DNA of 7,623 nucleotides, taken from Lutispora sp. GTDB taxonomy: Bacteria > Bacillota > Clostridia > Lutisporales > Lutisporaceae. Positions 6,122-7,623 of the stretch are shown one piece after another. The notes under the pieces were generated by a model. That model did not search any database. It saw only the letters and a list, made by a program, of their open reading frames with translations, and had not been told where the DNA came from. Every line of letters begins with the position of its first letter. Position 1 is the first letter of the stretch. The translations under genes and the position numbers were made by a program. The stretch spans positions 1-7,623 of the forward strand of contig JAUQXG010000361.1 of the NCBI GenBank assembly GCA_030834765.1, read 5' to 3'.

Positions 6122-7623
6122 ATGAATGAAATGATAGATGTAAAATATTTGCATAATAATAAATCAGTGAAAATACCTTGCGGCACGAAGCTTTTTGACT
6201 TAGTGAAGCAGGCGCAAAGCTATTATAAGTATGATATAGTAGGAGCAATCGTTAACAATGAGTTAAAAGAATTATGGTATCGGTTGAAAGAAGATGCAGA
6301 AGTTAAATTCATAGATACGTCCTCATCCTACGGTAATAGATTTTATTCAAGAAGCTTGATTTTTCTTTTGGCTATTGCCGTCAATGAAATCTTTGATAAA
6401 AGCAGAGTTACCATAGAACACTCCTTGAGCAAAGGAATTTACTGTGAAGTCCATCATGGAAGAGCGCTTACCACGGAAGATGTGGAGCGATTAGATAAGA
6501 AAATGAGAGAGTTGGTAGATGCTGATATACCATTTAAAAGAAGACTTGTTCCCATAGAGGAAGCAATAAGGAGCTTTGAAAATAATGGTATGCTTGATAA
6601 AGTAAGCTTACTAAAGCATAGAAAGAAAAATACTGCAAACGTATATAATTGCAATGGTCATGAGAATTATTTTTATGGTTATATGGTGCCATCTACTGGA
6701 TATATCAAAAAATTTGAGCTAAAGTTTTATGAGCCAGGCCTTATACTTAGATTTCCTGAGAAGTCCAACCCTCATGTTATCCCTGAGTTCAAAGAGCAAA
6801 GGAAGCTTTTTAATATCTTCAGGGAGTTTGAAAAGTGGGGAAGCATCATGGAGATTGATAATGTAGCGGATATGGACAACATTATTGAAAATGGAAAATT
6901 AAATGAACTTATGCTTATTTCTGAAGCTTTACATGAAAAAAAGATTTCTCAAATTGCTGATATGATTGCTGATTCTCATGATAACAAAAAGCTTGTACTA
7001 ATCTCAGGACCATCTTCTGCAGGTAAAACTACTTTTGCAAATAGGCTTTTTATACAGCTTAGAGTGAACGGTCTAAAACCAGTAGCAATTTCCATAGATG
7101 ATTTCTTTAAAAACAGAGAAGAAACGCCTATTGGTGAAGATGGAGAATTTGATTTTGAAACGATAGATGCCATAGATATAAGGCTTTTCAATGATACGAT
7201 GATAAGACTTATAAGAGGCGAAGAAGTGGAGATGCCTACTTTCAATTTTCCTAAGGGTGAAAAAGAATGGACAGGAAAAAAACTGAAGATAAGTGACGAT
7301 CAAATATTGATTGTGGAAGGTATTCATGGACTGAATGAGCTTTTGACTCAGTATATTCCTAAAGCCCAAAAATTCAAAATATATATTAATGCACTAACCC
7401 ATTTAAGTCTTGATGACCATAATAGAATTCCCACATCGGATTTGAGACTAATAAGAAGAATGGTGAGGGATCATCAGTTTAGATCTACGGATGCCCTATC
7501 TACCATTAAGAGATGGGATTCTGTGCGAAGAGGGGAAGATAAATATATATATCCATATCAAGAGGAAGCAGATGTAATGTTTAATTCTTCTTTGGTTTAT
7601 GAACTAAGTATATTAAAGGGAAT
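6122..7623 (+). CDS. Nucleoside (uridine-type) kinase with ThrRS-like TGS and editing domains, partial
   Basis: The frame opens at ATG 6122 behind AGGAGGG (6108-6114) and stays open for 500 codons to the right edge, so the C-terminus is missing; relatives are about 550 residues. Residues 3-65 look like a TGS domain. Residues 70-200 resemble the second additional (editing) domain of threonyl-tRNA synthetase, including HSLSKGIYCEV and LTTEDVERLDKKM. Residues 290-500 form a phosphoribulokinase/uridine kinase-type P-loop domain: Walker A GPSSAGKTT (296-304, K302), SIDDFF with D326/D327, and VEGIHGLNE. These predict ATP-dependent phosphorylation of a nucleoside or similar substrate in the cytosol, probably salvage. 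The editing site is degraded: the HSCAHLL of ThrRS aligns with RSLIFLL (77-83), losing both histidines, while C177-N-G-H180 replaces the C-xxx-H pair. The aminoacylation core is absent, so it is not a tRNA synthetase. The exact substrate is uncertain. Confidence 0.88.
   Translation, partial: MNEMIDVKYLHNNKSVKIPCGTKLFDLVKQAQSYYKYDIVGAIVNNELKELWYRLKEDAEVKFIDTSSSYGNRFYSRSLIFLLAIAVNEIFDKSRVTIEHSLSKGIYCEVHHGRALTTEDVERLDKKMRELVDADIPFKRRLVPIEEAIRSFENNGMLDKVSLLKHRKKNTANVYNCNGHENYFYGYMVPSTGYIKKFELKFYEPGLILRFPEKSNPHVIPEFKEQRKLFNIFREFEKWGSIMEIDNVADMDNIIENGKLNELMLISEALHEKKISQIADMIADSHDNKKLVLISGPSSAGKTTFANRLFIQLRVNGLKPVAISIDDFFKNREETPIGEDGEFDFETIDAIDIRLFNDTMIRLIRGEEVEMPTFNFPKGEKEWTGKKLKISDDQILIVEGIHGLNELLTQYIPKAQKFKIYINALTHLSLDDHNRIPTSDLRLIRRMVRDHQFRSTDALSTIKRWDSVRRGEDKYIYPYQEEADVMFNSSLVYELSILKG

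Noticed and set aside
5948..6248. Two overlapping minus-strand open frames of 64-68 codons across the kinase promoter and start
   Set aside because: Their composition is low-complexity hydrophobic or aromatic from AT-rich DNA, and they overlap the clear promoter, ribosome-binding site and start of the kinase gene.
6976..7369. Minus-strand open frames of 89 and 98 codons inside the kinase domain
   Set aside because: They lie opposite the conserved Walker A and SIDDFF region of a recognisable kinase; the serine/leucine-rich product is the typical antisense shadow of such a gene.
6122..7623. Reading the right-edge gene as a threonyl-tRNA synthetase because of its TGS and editing-like domains
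   Set aside because: The class II aminoacylation core motifs are absent; a P-loop kinase domain follows instead, and the editing-site histidines are lost.

Overview
The window is a 7.6 kb AT-rich stretch of ordinary-looking chromosome. Low GC, strong GGAGG ribosome-binding sites with some TTG/GTG starts, sigma-A-type promoters, and the gene content (split ThrE-type exporter, two-TM cardiolipin synthase, YhiN-type flavoprotein, ThrRS-like nucleoside kinase) point to an anaerobic Firmicute of the class Clostridia. The genus cannot be set from the sequence alone.

Layout. Positions 1-718 (minus) hold the first subunit of a threonine/serine exporter, cut by the left edge about where the family normally ends. 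Positions 786-2240 (minus) hold a complete cardiolipin synthase just upstream of it, so these two genes probably form a leftward unit. Positions 2241-2422 are a divergent promoter region with a stem-loop between the two start points. A rightward unit follows: a 674-residue M29-type aminopeptidase with an unusually long N-terminal extension (2423-4447), then, 68 nt later, a YhiN/HI0933-family flavoprotein (4516-5748). That unit ends in a clear bidirectional intrinsic terminator (5751-5793). The next 330 bases hold no gene but contain an orphan stem-loop, three operator-like ACAA-TTGT dyads, an AT palindrome and a near-consensus promoter (TTGATA-17-TATAAT). This promoter serves a rightward gene at 6122 that runs off the right edge: a nucleoside (uridine-type) kinase fused to TGS and ThrRS-editing-like domains.

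The genes do not form an obvious pathway. They look like housekeeping and accessory-metabolism genes: membrane lipid synthesis, amino acid export, peptide degradation, an uncharacterised flavoprotein and nucleoside salvage. No mobile element, CRISPR array, tRNA/rRNA or defence system is visible. The most interesting items are the domain architectures of the aminopeptidase and the kinase (whose ThrRS-like editing site has lost its metal-binding histidines), plus several intergenic repeats and dyads that may be regulatory. I see no convincing evidence of an entirely new system.
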